NCBI GenBank assembly: GCA_031423495.1
Contig: JANPFP010000188.1
Coordinates: forward strand, 83,736 to 147,735
Length of the DNA: 64,000 nt
Source: JACPYM01 sp031423495
GTDB taxonomy: Bacteria > Acidobacteriota > Blastocatellia > RBC074
Direction: 5' to 3'
The position numbers and the translations under genes are program-made. Positions 26,233 through 35,300 of this stretch are shown here, in pieces (position 1 is the first letter of the stretch; each line of letters starts with the position of its first letter). The notes beneath the pieces are model-generated. The model worked only from the letters and a program-made list of their open reading frames with translations, was not told the DNA's origin and did not search any database.

Positions 26233-26253
26233 ATCGTGAATCGGGCGAGCTTT
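26233..26253 (+). pseudogene. hisG 3'-end remnant, upstream half
   Basis: Twenty-one bases are identical to hisG 25198-25218 (ATCGTGAATCGGGCGAGCTT and one further T). The match stops where the DUF5678-like gene ends on the other strand. The remaining part of the same hisG copy resumes at 26643, so this is the left half of a copy split by an insertion. Confidence 0.8.
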
Positions 26254-26567
26254 TAACCAGCACGGATGTCGTCCTTTCGCGGCAAAACCCTATTGCCATA
26301 GATGCGCGGCACACGCTCTTTATAAATATAAGTCGCAAAAGGAACATCGTTGGGATGTTTCTCTTTTGCCAACCGTTCGGCTTCTGGCTGGTTGTCGGCT
26401 ACAAAAATTTCGCCTTCCGAAACCGCAATGACTTTGCCTCGGCATTCGTCACCGACCCGTTTCCAGTTTTGGCTGATCCAATCCGCATTGTGTTGATAAA
26501 GCTCCATTCGATGTAACTCTTCTGGAGCCGCTTCTTCGACAGTGATTGAGAAGATATTGTTATGCAT
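26253..26567 (-). CDS. DUF5678-like protein inside a split hisG copy
   Basis: This protein of about 104 residues starts at ATG 26567 (a longer start at 26600 is possible). The core WISQNWKRVGDECRGKVIAV...FVADNQPEAERLAKEKHP resembles DUF5678-type domains with an extended N-terminus and a tail naming a YIYKERVPRIYGN segment. It is antisense to the his genes and occupies most of a 389-bp segment (26254-26642) flanked by a 9-bp near-direct repeat. Its usual aspartic-protease partner (as at 14705) is absent. Function unknown. Confidence 0.6.
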   Translation of the reverse strand: MHNNIFSITVEEAAPEELHRMELYQHNADWISQNWKRVGDECRGKVIAVSEGEIFVADNQPEAERLAKEKHPNDVPFATYIYKERVPRIYGNRVLPRKDDIRAG

Positions 26568-26642
26568 GGCTGCTAAGATACCATTTCTCGAAAGCGGCAA
26601 GAAGCATTCTTTGCAGGCTCAGGCTTGCGCGAAGTGAGGCAA

Positions 26643-26708
26643 GCGAACTTTCATTTGAAACGGGCGGCGGTGAGTGCGTTGATTGAAGATTTGGCAAGGA
26701 GACTCTAA
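26643..26708 (+). pseudogene. hisG 3'-end remnant, downstream half with its own stop
   Basis: Bases 26643-26697 align without gaps to hisG 25210-25264, with four mismatches by eye. The frame is preserved: it reads FHLKRAAVSALIEDLA, then RRL and TAA at 26706-26708, a plausible HisG C-terminus that differs from the functional one (KSLA). The TAA overlaps the ATG of the next gene (TAATG), as a normal operon junction would. It could be the original 3' end of hisG in this lineage, or one brought in with the downstream gene. Confidence 0.85.
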
Positions 26709-27160
26709 TGGAAACAATCATTTCAGGATTAGTCGCTATTTTGTTTTGGGTACTGAAAGGCGTTTTGGCTCTTTTAGTAATGTTGCTTGTTTTTGGGCCT
26801 CCGATTTGGCTGTACGAGCGCAGACGCTTTCGCCTGCTCACCGAAGCAAGACAAGGATTGTCCATTTGCCAGTTCGCCAGATCATTTGATTATCGCCGCA
26901 CCGACACCAAAATCATCCGCGCTGTTTACGAAGGCATTCAGGACTGGGCAATCGGCGCGAACTTTCCTGTAAAGGCTGACGATTACATTTCCGACACTTA
27001 TGGGATGGTGGACGAAGACCTTGATGACTTTGCTGAAGAAGTCGCGGCCAAAACAAACAGATCACTCGCAAGCACAACAAGTAATTCATACTTTGGCAAA
27101 GTTGAGACCGTGAAAGATTTGGTTCTTTTCTTGAATGACCAGCCCAAGCTGACCGCCTAA
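26708..27160 (+). CDS. Membrane-anchored hypothetical protein
   Basis: This 150-residue protein has one or two N-terminal hydrophobic segments (residues 1-38) followed by a soluble part. The end (DDYISDTYGMVDEDLDDF...KVETVKDLVLFL) has the acidic, helix-rich spacing seen in acyl-carrier-like domains, but there is no DSL serine, so this is only a resemblance. ATG 26708 overlaps the stop of the hisG remnant, and the gene ends 14 bases before hisD. It was therefore probably translated as part of the his operon before the insertions upstream. Confidence 0.6.
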   Translation: METIISGLVAILFWVLKGVLALLVMLLVFGPPIWLYERRRFRLLTEARQGLSICQFARSFDYRRTDTKIIRAVYEGIQDWAIGANFPVKADDYISDTYGMVDEDLDDFAEEVAAKTNRSLASTTSNSYFGKVETVKDLVLFLNDQPKLTA

Positions 27161-27174
27161 TCTTTGTAGTTGTT

Positions 27175-28476
27175 ATGATCGAACTTATCAAACTTAATTC
27201 ATCTGAAACCGACAACGCCAAACTCCAACGCATTCTCACGCGCTCTAACGGACTCAACGCTGAAATCATCGCGCGCGCTGAAAGCATTTTGAAAGAAGTG
27301 CAAACGCGCGGCGATGCGGCCTTACTTGAATTCACCGAGCGTTTTGACGGCGTTAGGCTCACGCCTGACACCTTGCGCGTGCCGCGAGAGACCATCGAAA
27401 AACTCGCGGCGCAAGTGGACGACGAACTCATCGCCGCGATGCGCGAAGCGATTCACAACATTCGCACCTATCACCAACACCAACTCACGGGCGATTGGGA
27501 AATCGAACGCGAGAACGGCGTGCGGCTGGGGCAGCGCGTCAGTCCGCTCGCCATCGTAGGGCTTTACGTACCCGGCGGTACGGCAGCGTATCCCTCGACC
27601 GTGATGATGAACGCGATTCCGGCGCAGGTCGCGGGCGTAGCGCGCATCGTCGTCGTCACGCCGCCGGGCAAGTTTCACGAGACGCCGATCATTGCGGCTA
27701 CGTTAAAAGAGTTGGGGTTGTTTGAGGTTTACACCATCGGCGGCGCACAGGCTGTGGTTGCGCTCGCTTGCGGCACAGCTACGATCCCGCGCGTAGACAA
27801 AATCGTCGGCCCTGGGAATCAATACGTCGCGGCGGCAAAGAAGCTGGTTTACGGCACGGTAGACATTGATTCCATCGCGGGCCCTTCTGAAATCGTCGTC
27901 GTCGCCGACGACACCGCACGCGCCGATTTCGTCGCGGCGGATTTGCTCTCGCAAGCCGAACACTCTGAGGACGCAGCGGCGATCTTGATTACGCCGAGCG
28001 TGAAATTGGCGGAAGCCGTGCGCAGCGAAATCGAAAAGCAAACCGTGACACTCTCGCGCCGCGCGATCATCGAAAAGTCGCTGGCCGATTACGGCGCGTT
28101 GATCGTCGTCGAATCACTCGACGCGGCTTGCGCGCTTGCCAGCCACCTCGCCGCCGAACACGTCGAAGTCATCACCGAAGATTGCGAACGCGACGCCGCC
28201 AAAATTCACAACGCCGGAGCGATTTTCATCGGCGCTTATTCGCCCGAACCGGTCGGCGATTATTTCGCGGGTACGAATCACGTATTGCCCACGGGCGGCA
28301 CGGCACGATTTTCTTCGGCACTGGGCGTGTATGATTTTTTGAAAAAGACGAGCCTCGTGCGCTATACCGAAGCAGAGCTAAAACGGACTGCGCACATGAT
28401 TGACCGCATCGCGCGTGCTGAAGGCTTGGACGCGCACGCGCGCTCGGCGATGATGCGGGTCGAAGGCATTACGTAG
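27175..28476 (+). CDS. hisD: Histidinol dehydrogenase
   Basis: This 433-residue enzyme makes the last two NAD-dependent oxidations from histidinol to histidine. Marks are GLYVPGGTAAYPSTVMMNAIPA, IGGAQAVVALACGT, KIVGPGNQYV, DSIAGPSEIVVVAD and the zinc/catalytic His region LSQAEHSEDA and LPTGGTARFSS (each shorter than the family block). The length is normal. It belongs with hisZ and hisG upstream, now separated by 1.9 kb of accessory genes and hisG remnants. Confidence 0.93.
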   Translation: MIELIKLNSSETDNAKLQRILTRSNGLNAEIIARAESILKEVQTRGDAALLEFTERFDGVRLTPDTLRVPRETIEKLAAQVDDELIAAMREAIHNIRTYHQHQLTGDWEIERENGVRLGQRVSPLAIVGLYVPGGTAAYPSTVMMNAIPAQVAGVARIVVVTPPGKFHETPIIAATLKELGLFEVYTIGGAQAVVALACGTATIPRVDKIVGPGNQYVAAAKKLVYGTVDIDSIAGPSEIVVVADDTARADFVAADLLSQAEHSEDAAAILITPSVKLAEAVRSEIEKQTVTLSRRAIIEKSLADYGALIVVESLDAACALASHLAAEHVEVITEDCERDAAKIHNAGAIFIGAYSPEPVGDYFAGTNHVLPTGGTARFSSALGVYDFLKKTSLVRYTEAELKRTAHMIDRIARAEGLDAHARSAMMRVEGIT

Positions 28477-28484
28477 CACTGCCT

Positions 28485-29285
28485 TTAGAGTTTTTGCCCT
28501 ACTCGTTGGGCATCCCATTGCAGATAAAAAAAGGTTTGTTTGCGCGCGTCGCCCTTCGTGTTTGAGCGCGTAAACATCAACTCAGCGTAATGCGCAATGC
28601 CACCGCCAAAGCTCACGCCGTTTTGTCGCGTACGCGCGGCGTAATGCTGACGTTCCGGCAATCCCAGTTCGCGCCGAATCTGATTGATGTACCTTTCGCA
28701 ATCGCCCAATGCGTCTGTGGCGCTATGGGCATCGCGCAAGCTCCATACGCCGTGCGCGAGTTCGTGCATGAACACGAGGCCGATGTCGAAAGCGGCTAAC
28801 ACTTCTCCGTCGCCGCGCAAGGCGACGAAGTCTGCAAAATCGAGTTGCACCGGAAACACATCAATCTGACGACTGAAAGCCAGGCTGCGAAAGTGAACGG
28901 GTACAGCCAGGCGAGCGAAGGCTACGCTGGCGGTGTTGGAATGGCTTTCGAGATCGAACGCGGTCGGCGCATCCATGGCGGCTGATACCAAGGTGCGCGC
29001 GGCGGCTGAACCGCCAACGAATTGCGATTCGTCAGGGCAAGTCAGAAATCCGTCTTCGTCAAAATCCAACTGTTGCCAACCAGTTTGCACGCGCAAACTT
29101 TTGAGCAAGGCTTGCAATTGTTTGGGTTTGAGCGCGTGTTTGCCGAAAGCGTTGTGAACTCCGCCGCGATAGCGCAACGCTGAGGCGGCAGCTGCTGCTT
29201 CAGTGCTGGCAGCCAGTTGCATAGTCAAACTCAGCCACGTGGACAAGCCACACAACGCATAAACGAATGAACGACGGACGTGCAT
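28485..29285 (-). CDS. Secreted putative zinc metallopeptidase
   Basis: This 266-residue protein is read from ATG 29285, chosen because AAGGAGG lies 5 bases upstream. The N-terminus is a signal peptide (RRSFVYALCGLSTWLSLTM...). The motif FMHELAHGVW near residue 180 is an HExxH zinc site, and the acidic stretch TDALGDCERYINQIRRELG follows. The first half has no recognisable domain. It may be an exported peptidase, but family assignment is not possible from sequence alone. It faces hisD tail to tail, 8 bases apart. Confidence 0.65.
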   Translation of the reverse strand: MHVRRSFVYALCGLSTWLSLTMQLAASTEAAAAASALRYRGGVHNAFGKHALKPKQLQALLKSLRVQTGWQQLDFDEDGFLTCPDESQFVGGSAAARTLVSAAMDAPTAFDLESHSNTASVAFARLAVPVHFRSLAFSRQIDVFPVQLDFADFVALRGDGEVLAAFDIGLVFMHELAHGVWSLRDAHSATDALGDCERYINQIRRELGLPERQHYAARTRQNGVSFGGGIAHYAELMFTRSNTKGDARKQTFFYLQWDAQRVGQKL

Positions 29286-29664
29286 ACAGACCTCCTTCAA
29301 GGTTTATCAACGGAATGTTTTGTGCAGATCAGATCACCGGTCGGTGTCATGGGGATTTACTGAGACGCGCTGAGAAAGTTCACGGGCAAGTGACGAAAAG
29401 GCTATCAATAAAGGCTTATTTTCTGCGGCTCGCCAACGCGCGCCGCAAAGATTGGATGCGTTGTGGACACTTTTGAAAGTTCGATCGGCGCGCAATCAAT
29501 TCATTGAAAGGCCGCAGCAGAAGTCGCGCCGCGTCGCCAAATGTACGGCAACTATTCCAACAGAAAATCGCTGAATACGGGGCTGCGCTTGTAAGCAGCC
29601 AGCGGCTGTGTAAGATGTCGCTGTCGCATAAACAAAAGCACATGCCGCAGAAAGACAGGGAGTT
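29286..29664. other. Intergenic region, 379 bases, no gene recognised
   Basis: Between the divergent starts of the secreted metallopeptidase and RNase D genes I see no convincing reading frame or RNA gene. The left end holds the AAGGAGG ribosome site of the minus-strand gene, and the right end AGGGAG for rnd. Both promoters should lie here, but no clear -35/-10 pair stands out. Confidence 0.6.
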
Positions 29665-30513
29665 TTGAACCAACCAGTTACTTACCGCTACTTAATTGAT
29701 CCTGACGAAACGCACGCCGCTTTGGCGGTATTCCTGCAACAGCCGGTCATCGGCCTCGACACTGAAACCTTTCAAGACTTTCACACCAAACAACATCAGT
29801 TGAGTCTGTTGCAACTGGCTGCGCCCAGCGGGGAAGTGCTGGTGATTGATGCGCTGGCGGCGGGCATTCGCCACGCGCACGAACTGATTGAAAAGCCCGA
29901 CGTATGGATGGCCGCCCACAACGCGCGCTTCGACGACGGCATTTTGCGCAGCGAAGGCTTCATGCCTGACGGGTTTGTTGACACGCTGCGTCTCGCACGC
30001 CGTACGTTGGAGTTGCCTTCTTACAGCTTGGCTTCGGTGTCGCAGCACCTGTTCGATGTCACGCTCGACAAAATTTATCAACGCAGCAACTGGCGCCAGC
30101 GTCCGTTGTCGCGCGCCCAACTTGATTACGCCGCGATGGATGCCATCATCGCCTTGCGCGTCTATCAAACCCTGACTGACCGCTTGCGTGAATCCGGCAA
30201 ACTCGAAGCCGAATTGCACCGCGCCCGCTTGCGCAACGAACCGTCCAAGCAATACGCCGAAGCCGTTTTTGACATGACGCGCACCGGTCGCCCCTACACG
30301 CGCGATGAGCGTTTGCGCGCCGAACGCTTGCAAGCCTGGCGCAAACAACAAGCCGAACAGGAACGGGTGCCGCTCTATTTCATCTGTCAGGATCGCACGA
30401 TTGAAGAACTCGCCCTGCAACATCCGCGTACGCCGGAAGCGCTCAATTCAATTTATGGATTGGGTTCAGCCAAAATCAGCAAGTACGGCACTGAGTTATT
30501 GAGCCTGTTGTGA
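29665..30513 (+). CDS. rnd: Ribonuclease D
   Basis: This 282-residue 3'-5' exoribonuclease has a DEDD domain: VIGLDTETFQDFH (exo I), AAHNARFDDGIL (exo II) and AQLDYAAMDAIIAL (exo III, Tyr-Asp). A helicase-and-RNase-D C-terminal domain follows (DRTIEELALQHPRTPEALNSIYGLG). It trims tRNA and other stable RNA. The start is TTG 29665 with AGGGAG upstream. It is shorter than E. coli RNase D, with one HRDC domain rather than two. Confidence 0.88.
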   Translation: MNQPVTYRYLIDPDETHAALAVFLQQPVIGLDTETFQDFHTKQHQLSLLQLAAPSGEVLVIDALAAGIRHAHELIEKPDVWMAAHNARFDDGILRSEGFMPDGFVDTLRLARRTLELPSYSLASVSQHLFDVTLDKIYQRSNWRQRPLSRAQLDYAAMDAIIALRVYQTLTDRLRESGKLEAELHRARLRNEPSKQYAEAVFDMTRTGRPYTRDERLRAERLQAWRKQQAEQERVPLYFICQDRTIEELALQHPRTPEALNSIYGLGSAKISKYGTELLSLL

Positions 30514-31093
30514 CCGTGCGCCAAGGCCACCGTGTAAATTTTTCCTAAGAGCATATTGACAGGACATCGTTGCTTCGTTACTTTGCGCCTGCGACTCGGA
30601 TTCCAAATAGACCAGACAATTTAGCTACGCGGGTGTTCTTCACATCAGGGGCGTCTACCTTGGAATTCTCATCCTGCTAGTTTTATTTTATTTAGTTCAG
30701 AGATTCTTTTCAGTCACAGTCGTTAACTCCTCCAAAGTACGCTGTAAAAGAATCTTTCATTGAGAAACTTTTTCGCACTCCACCAGCCTGTCGCTTGGCG
30801 CTCGCTTCTCTTTGCGGACGTCAAGTGTCTCCCTGATAAAGTTTCATAAAGCAGCGATGAGCCGAATTTCGCACCTCGTCTTCACACACGCGTGTGAATC
30901 ATGATCACAACTAAATACGTGTTGTTACGGCTGACTATTTCAGGTGAAGTCTGCCTGCGTTCGTTGTCGCCTAGTGAATATAAGGCAATGAACACAGGCG
31001 GTTTAGCTTCACCATTCAGCGTTGGCGCACTGGTTTGCGTCGCGTTGAACTTTGTCAGTCCCCGCTCTCATTTTTGTTTGGAGGAAAACCACA
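30514..31093. other. Intergenic region, 580 bases, with a 12-bp palindrome
   Basis: No gene is supported here. A frame at 30901-31182 has no family character and overlaps the next gene. The region is A/T-richer than its neighbours. A perfect palindrome, CACACGCGTGTG, at 30885-30896 could be an operator for the hypothetical gene that follows at 31094. Confidence 0.5.
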
Positions 31094-31831
31094 ATGATTG
31101 CTCTGGTCCATTCCCCTTCGCCCGCGCATCTGGTAACGACGGCTTCGACTTTGGCTGGACCTTTAATTGGGTCTTTAGCTAGTGCTGGCAGCACGTTCGT
31201 TACTGAATTCCCTTACTTCACTCCGCAAGACCCGACGATTGGTATCCCTTCGTGCGCGCCGCTGGTGCAACACGAAATGCTCAAGTCGTTACGCGAACAA
31301 GCGCCTTACGCTTATTTGCACGCCAATCGCGAACTCGGTCTCACGCTCGAACGCACGCAAGTCTTGCTCGAACAGCGCCAGCAAGTCGTCAGCGCAGCGC
31401 GTACGCTCAAACTTGCGCGCCTCGTCGCCGCCGAACCCAACGGACGCGACATCTTCGGTGCCACCGGGCAAGCGCTTTACGATACGTTGCATCAAGACTT
31501 AAACCGCACGCTCAAATGCGCCGTACGCACGTTGCCGCGCAATTTGCGCCAACGACTGGCCTTTGCCGTAGCGCGTCGCGTCGCTTACAAATTCGCGGGT
31601 ACGACCAATCACCTCATTCTCGAACCGCACGAACACGGCGTTTATCTCACCTTGCGCAACGGCATCTTCGCCGAGCGTTTCGAGACGTTAAGTGGCGCGC
31701 ACGCCTATTACCGCAACGTATTCGAGACCATGCTTCAACAATTCGCCCACATTGATTGCGAGATCGTAGAAGTCCGCCGCCCGCGCGTACATCCCAATCA
31801 ATGCAATTTCAAAATCGTGTGGGACGCCTAA
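31094..31831 (+). CDS. Hypothetical protein, 245 residues
   Basis: I do not recognise this protein with confidence. ATG 31094 follows a GGAGGAAAAC ribosome site. It has a helical middle (ELGLTLERTQVLLEQRQQVVSAA core) and a C-terminal alpha/beta part (LILEPHEHGVYLTLRNGIFAE, then CEIVEVRRPRVHPNQCNFKI) whose ending is loosely like small-molecule-binding V4R-type domains. It is a lone gene with 580 bases upstream and a hairpin terminator downstream, so it has its own promoter and probably its own control. Confidence 0.65.
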   Translation: MIALVHSPSPAHLVTTASTLAGPLIGSLASAGSTFVTEFPYFTPQDPTIGIPSCAPLVQHEMLKSLREQAPYAYLHANRELGLTLERTQVLLEQRQQVVSAARTLKLARLVAAEPNGRDIFGATGQALYDTLHQDLNRTLKCAVRTLPRNLRQRLAFAVARRVAYKFAGTTNHLILEPHEHGVYLTLRNGIFAERFETLSGAHAYYRNVFETMLQQFAHIDCEIVEVRRPRVHPNQCNFKIVWDA

Positions 31832-31850
31832 CGGCAAAACGTTAAGCTCA

Positions 31851-31919
31851 AAGAATCAGCCGTCTCATCGGTTGCTCGCGCAGTCGCGTGTTTCAACTAT
31901 GAACGGCTGATTCTTTTCG
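31851..31919. terminator. Hairpin terminator after the 31094 gene
   Basis: Arms AAGAATCAGCCGT (31851-31863) and ACGGCTGATTCTT (31903-31915) are perfect 13-bp complements with a loop of 39 bases, followed by TT. It sits 20 bases after the stop and would end the 31094 transcript. Confidence 0.65.
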
Positions 31920-32324
31920 TTCCCCGCCCATCGCCCAACCCAATCTCTGCCGCCATATTCATTCTGCTTATCAATCCATAAATATGCAGCCGAATTCATT
32001 TTTTCGGATGCTTGTTCGGTTAAACGAAGGCCATCCAAAGAGTAATTTGTTTCAATGGAAGTGGTTGTCTCGTTGTAATTAGACAGTAGAAGTATGGAAT
32101 GATGCTTGCTGTGCAAGCGTGTCTTTACTCTCTTATCAAATTCTTTGGCCTGACTCGTTAGACGGTTTGTATTGCAAATGAAACGATCGAAAAGTATGGA
32201 TTGTAATTTGCGAGATTGAGTCAGGCTTCGATACCGCTTTCAAAGTTTTACTGAAACATTCAACCTGCGAGCTAAGGATTGCATTCTTGCCCGCAAACAT
32301 TCACCCCAACTTAGGAGTTTAATT
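31865..32324. other. Upstream region of the TonB-dependent receptor, no clear gene
   Basis: This A/T-richer stretch contains only a minus-strand frame of 83 codons (31865-32116), which has no ribosome site or family resemblance and ends within the terminator hairpin. It likely carries the receptor promoter and a long leader. No riboswitch was recognised. Confidence 0.45.
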
Positions 32325-35300
32325 ATGAAACCAACCTTATTGACCAAAGGCGCACGGCAAATTGCCAGCCTGTTCTTTGGCACCTTGTTGCTGGTTGCGC
32401 TCTCTTCTCTCGCGTTCGCGCAAGAGAATACAGGCAGCGTCAACGGCACGGTTAAAGACACGACAGGTGCGGTGGTGCCCGGAGCCAAAGTCTCGGTTAC
32501 TGGACCTGGACTTGTACGTTCACTTGACGTGACCAGCGACAAAGCAGGCCAATTCAGCTTTCCGAAAGTCCCTTCCGGTATTTACACCGTGACGGTTAGT
32601 CAAACTGGTTTTAAAACGGTTAAGAATGAGGACGTTAGCGTTGTCCTCGGACAATCGGCCAACGTTGATATTGCGCTATCGGCTGGCGCAGTGACTGAAT
32701 CGGTTACGGTGAGCGCTGGTTCCGACGTGATTGACGTGACCTCGAGCAAGGCGTCAACCAGCATCACAGAGAAGTTCATTGACAACACACCGAAAGGCCG
32801 CCAGTTCCACTCGTTGCTGGTTGTTGCTCCGGGCGTGCGCCCCGAACCGAAAAGTGGCAATACCAATAACGGCAGCGTTGGTGGTTTTCAGATCAACGGT
32901 GCTTCCGGTTCGGAAAACACCTTCATCGTTGACGGCGTTGATGTTTCCGACGTTCGTCGTGGCTTTCTCCGAACGAACGACTCGCTTCCGTTTGAATTTC
33001 TTCAGGAAGTTCAGGTCAAGACCGCCGGTTTTGAAGCTGAATACGGTGGAACACTAGGCGGCGTTATCAACGTCGTAAGCAGAAGAGGTTCCAACGAATT
33101 CCACGGCGACGGTTGGGTGCAAATGAGCGGCGCGGCATTGAACTCGCGCCCGCGTGGTACATGGCGGCGCACGACAGCGGACGTGACCAAGAATGAGTTC
33201 TTCCGAGCGAAAGAAGACGAGTCTCGCACTCTGTTCCCAGGCTTCACCTTTGGTGGTCCGATCATCAAAGAGCGGTTGAACTTTTTCACCGGCTATACCG
33301 CTGATCTGTTCCGCGCTGAGCGCACCACGGCTTTCGCGGCTGGCACGCGCACGACGACCCAGCGCATCGTTAGTCATCGTGGCGTTGCCCGCCTTGACTA
33401 TGCGCCAACGCAAAAATTGCAGATCAACAGCTCGTTTTTCTGGAATCCGGTCAAACAGGTTGGTGCGTTATCTGGCAACGATCCGAGCGTTGCGATTCAG
33501 AACACCGACTTTTCAACGCGCGGGGGTTATGTTCCGGCGTCGAATTACACTGCATCGGCGACCTATGCGGTCACTACTAAGTTGATCCTGGAAGCTCGTT
33601 ATGGCTATAAGTACCTCAACGACAAAAATTTGAATTATGGCCTTCCGGCCGTCCCTTGGTATATTTGGGATACATCCGCAGCACCAGGTGCCGGTGGAGC
33701 AGCCCCTTCGATTGTTTCGACTGGTAAGCTCACCCAAGCTCAGTATGATGCGATCCCAACGGCTTTTCGTCAGGCCAATGGCTTTCAGAACACAGCTTCT
33801 ACTTTAGGTATTCAACGAGACATCACGACTCGTCATAATGTTTACCTGAATGCCAACTATATGACGAACCTGTTTGGTCAGCGTCATAGCTTCAAAGGCG
33901 GCTATGCCTTGAATCGCCTGCATAATGACGTGTTAAGTAATTTCACCCAGGGACAATTTCGCATTGTGTGGGGCGAAGCGTTTAGCCGTGGCACGATCCA
34001 GAATGTGAAGGGCACTTATGGCCACTACATCTGGCGCGATGGCGTGCGCCTCAACGCCCAGGTCAATAGCCGCAATCAGGGCTATTACGTGCAAGATTCC
34101 TGGCAAGTGCGCAAGAATGTCACGTTGAACCTTGGCATTCGCCTTGAGAACGAATTCCTGCCGCCTTACACGGCAGAAGCCGCTGGACGAAAGGTTGCCA
34201 ACCCGATCAGCTTCGGCTGGGGTGACAAGGTTGCTCCGCTCATCGGCGGTGCGTGGGACATTTTCGGCAATGGCAAAACGAAATTCAGTGCCAGTTACGG
34301 TCAATACTTTGACTTGATGAAGTATGAATTAGCGCGTGGCTCGTTTGGTGGTGATTACTGGCACGACCACGTATACCTTTTGAACGATCCCGATATTTCC
34401 AAACTCTCGTTGTCGAATGTGGCTGCCTTAGCGGGCGGCACGGCTAAGGTGATTGATATTAATCACCGCACGGTGCAGATCAATGCGCAGGGTCAACTCG
34501 ACGGTATTGACACTGACATCAAACCGATGTCGTCGCGTCAATACTCGGTGGCGCTCGATCACGAAATCAAACCGGGCATGATCTTCAATGTGCGTTACAC
34601 CCGCAGCCGCCTGGTGCGTGGTATCGAAGACATCGGCGTGCTTGATGCCGATGGAAGCGAAGTTTACACGATCGGCAATCCCGGCTTCGGTTCGACGGAT
34701 GCCAGCAAATTTAAGACTGCGGCCGGTGTGCCTTTGACGCCGAAAGCGGTGCGTAATTTTGACGGCATTGAATTTCGCCTGGATGGCCGTTTTAGCGAAG
34801 GCTTTTTGAAGCGCCTGAACTACAACACTTCATATACCTACAGCCGACTCTGGGGCAATTGGGGTGGTTTGGCCAACTCTGACGAGAATGGCCGTTCTGA
34901 CCCGAATGTGAGCCGCGCGTTTGACCTTTCCCCTGGTAACTTCGACTCGAAGGGGCAGAATGTTTACGGATTGCTGGCAACCGATCGTCCGCACACCTTC
35001 AAGCTCTTCCTGAACTACTCACAACCCTGGGGTGGCAAGTCAGGCGAAACGCTGTTCTCAATCAACCAGATTGCCTTCAGTGGTACGCCTTTATCATCTA
35101 CCGTGGGCTTTATCGTTCCGGTTTTCTATAACGGCCGTGGCGATTTAGGCCGCACGCCAGCACTGACGCAAACCGACTTTTTGATTGCTCATACCATCAA
35201 TCTGGGCGAACGTGTCAAGATGAAATTTGATGCCAACTTCACCAACCTCTTCAACCAAGCGTCAGTGACAAATACTGACCAATCCTTTAACCGGAGCGGT

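Noticed and set aside
25295..27160. Insertion sequence or prophage at the hisG locus
   Set aside because: No transposase, integrase or phage gene is present; only gene-end copies and a 9-bp repeat are seen.
30901..31182. 93-codon plus-strand frame before the 31094 gene
   Set aside because: Overlaps the 31094 gene in another frame and shows no family character or ribosome site.
31865..32116. 83-codon minus-strand frame
   Set aside because: No ribosome site or recognisable domain; ends inside the terminator hairpin. Could be a remnant, but not supported.
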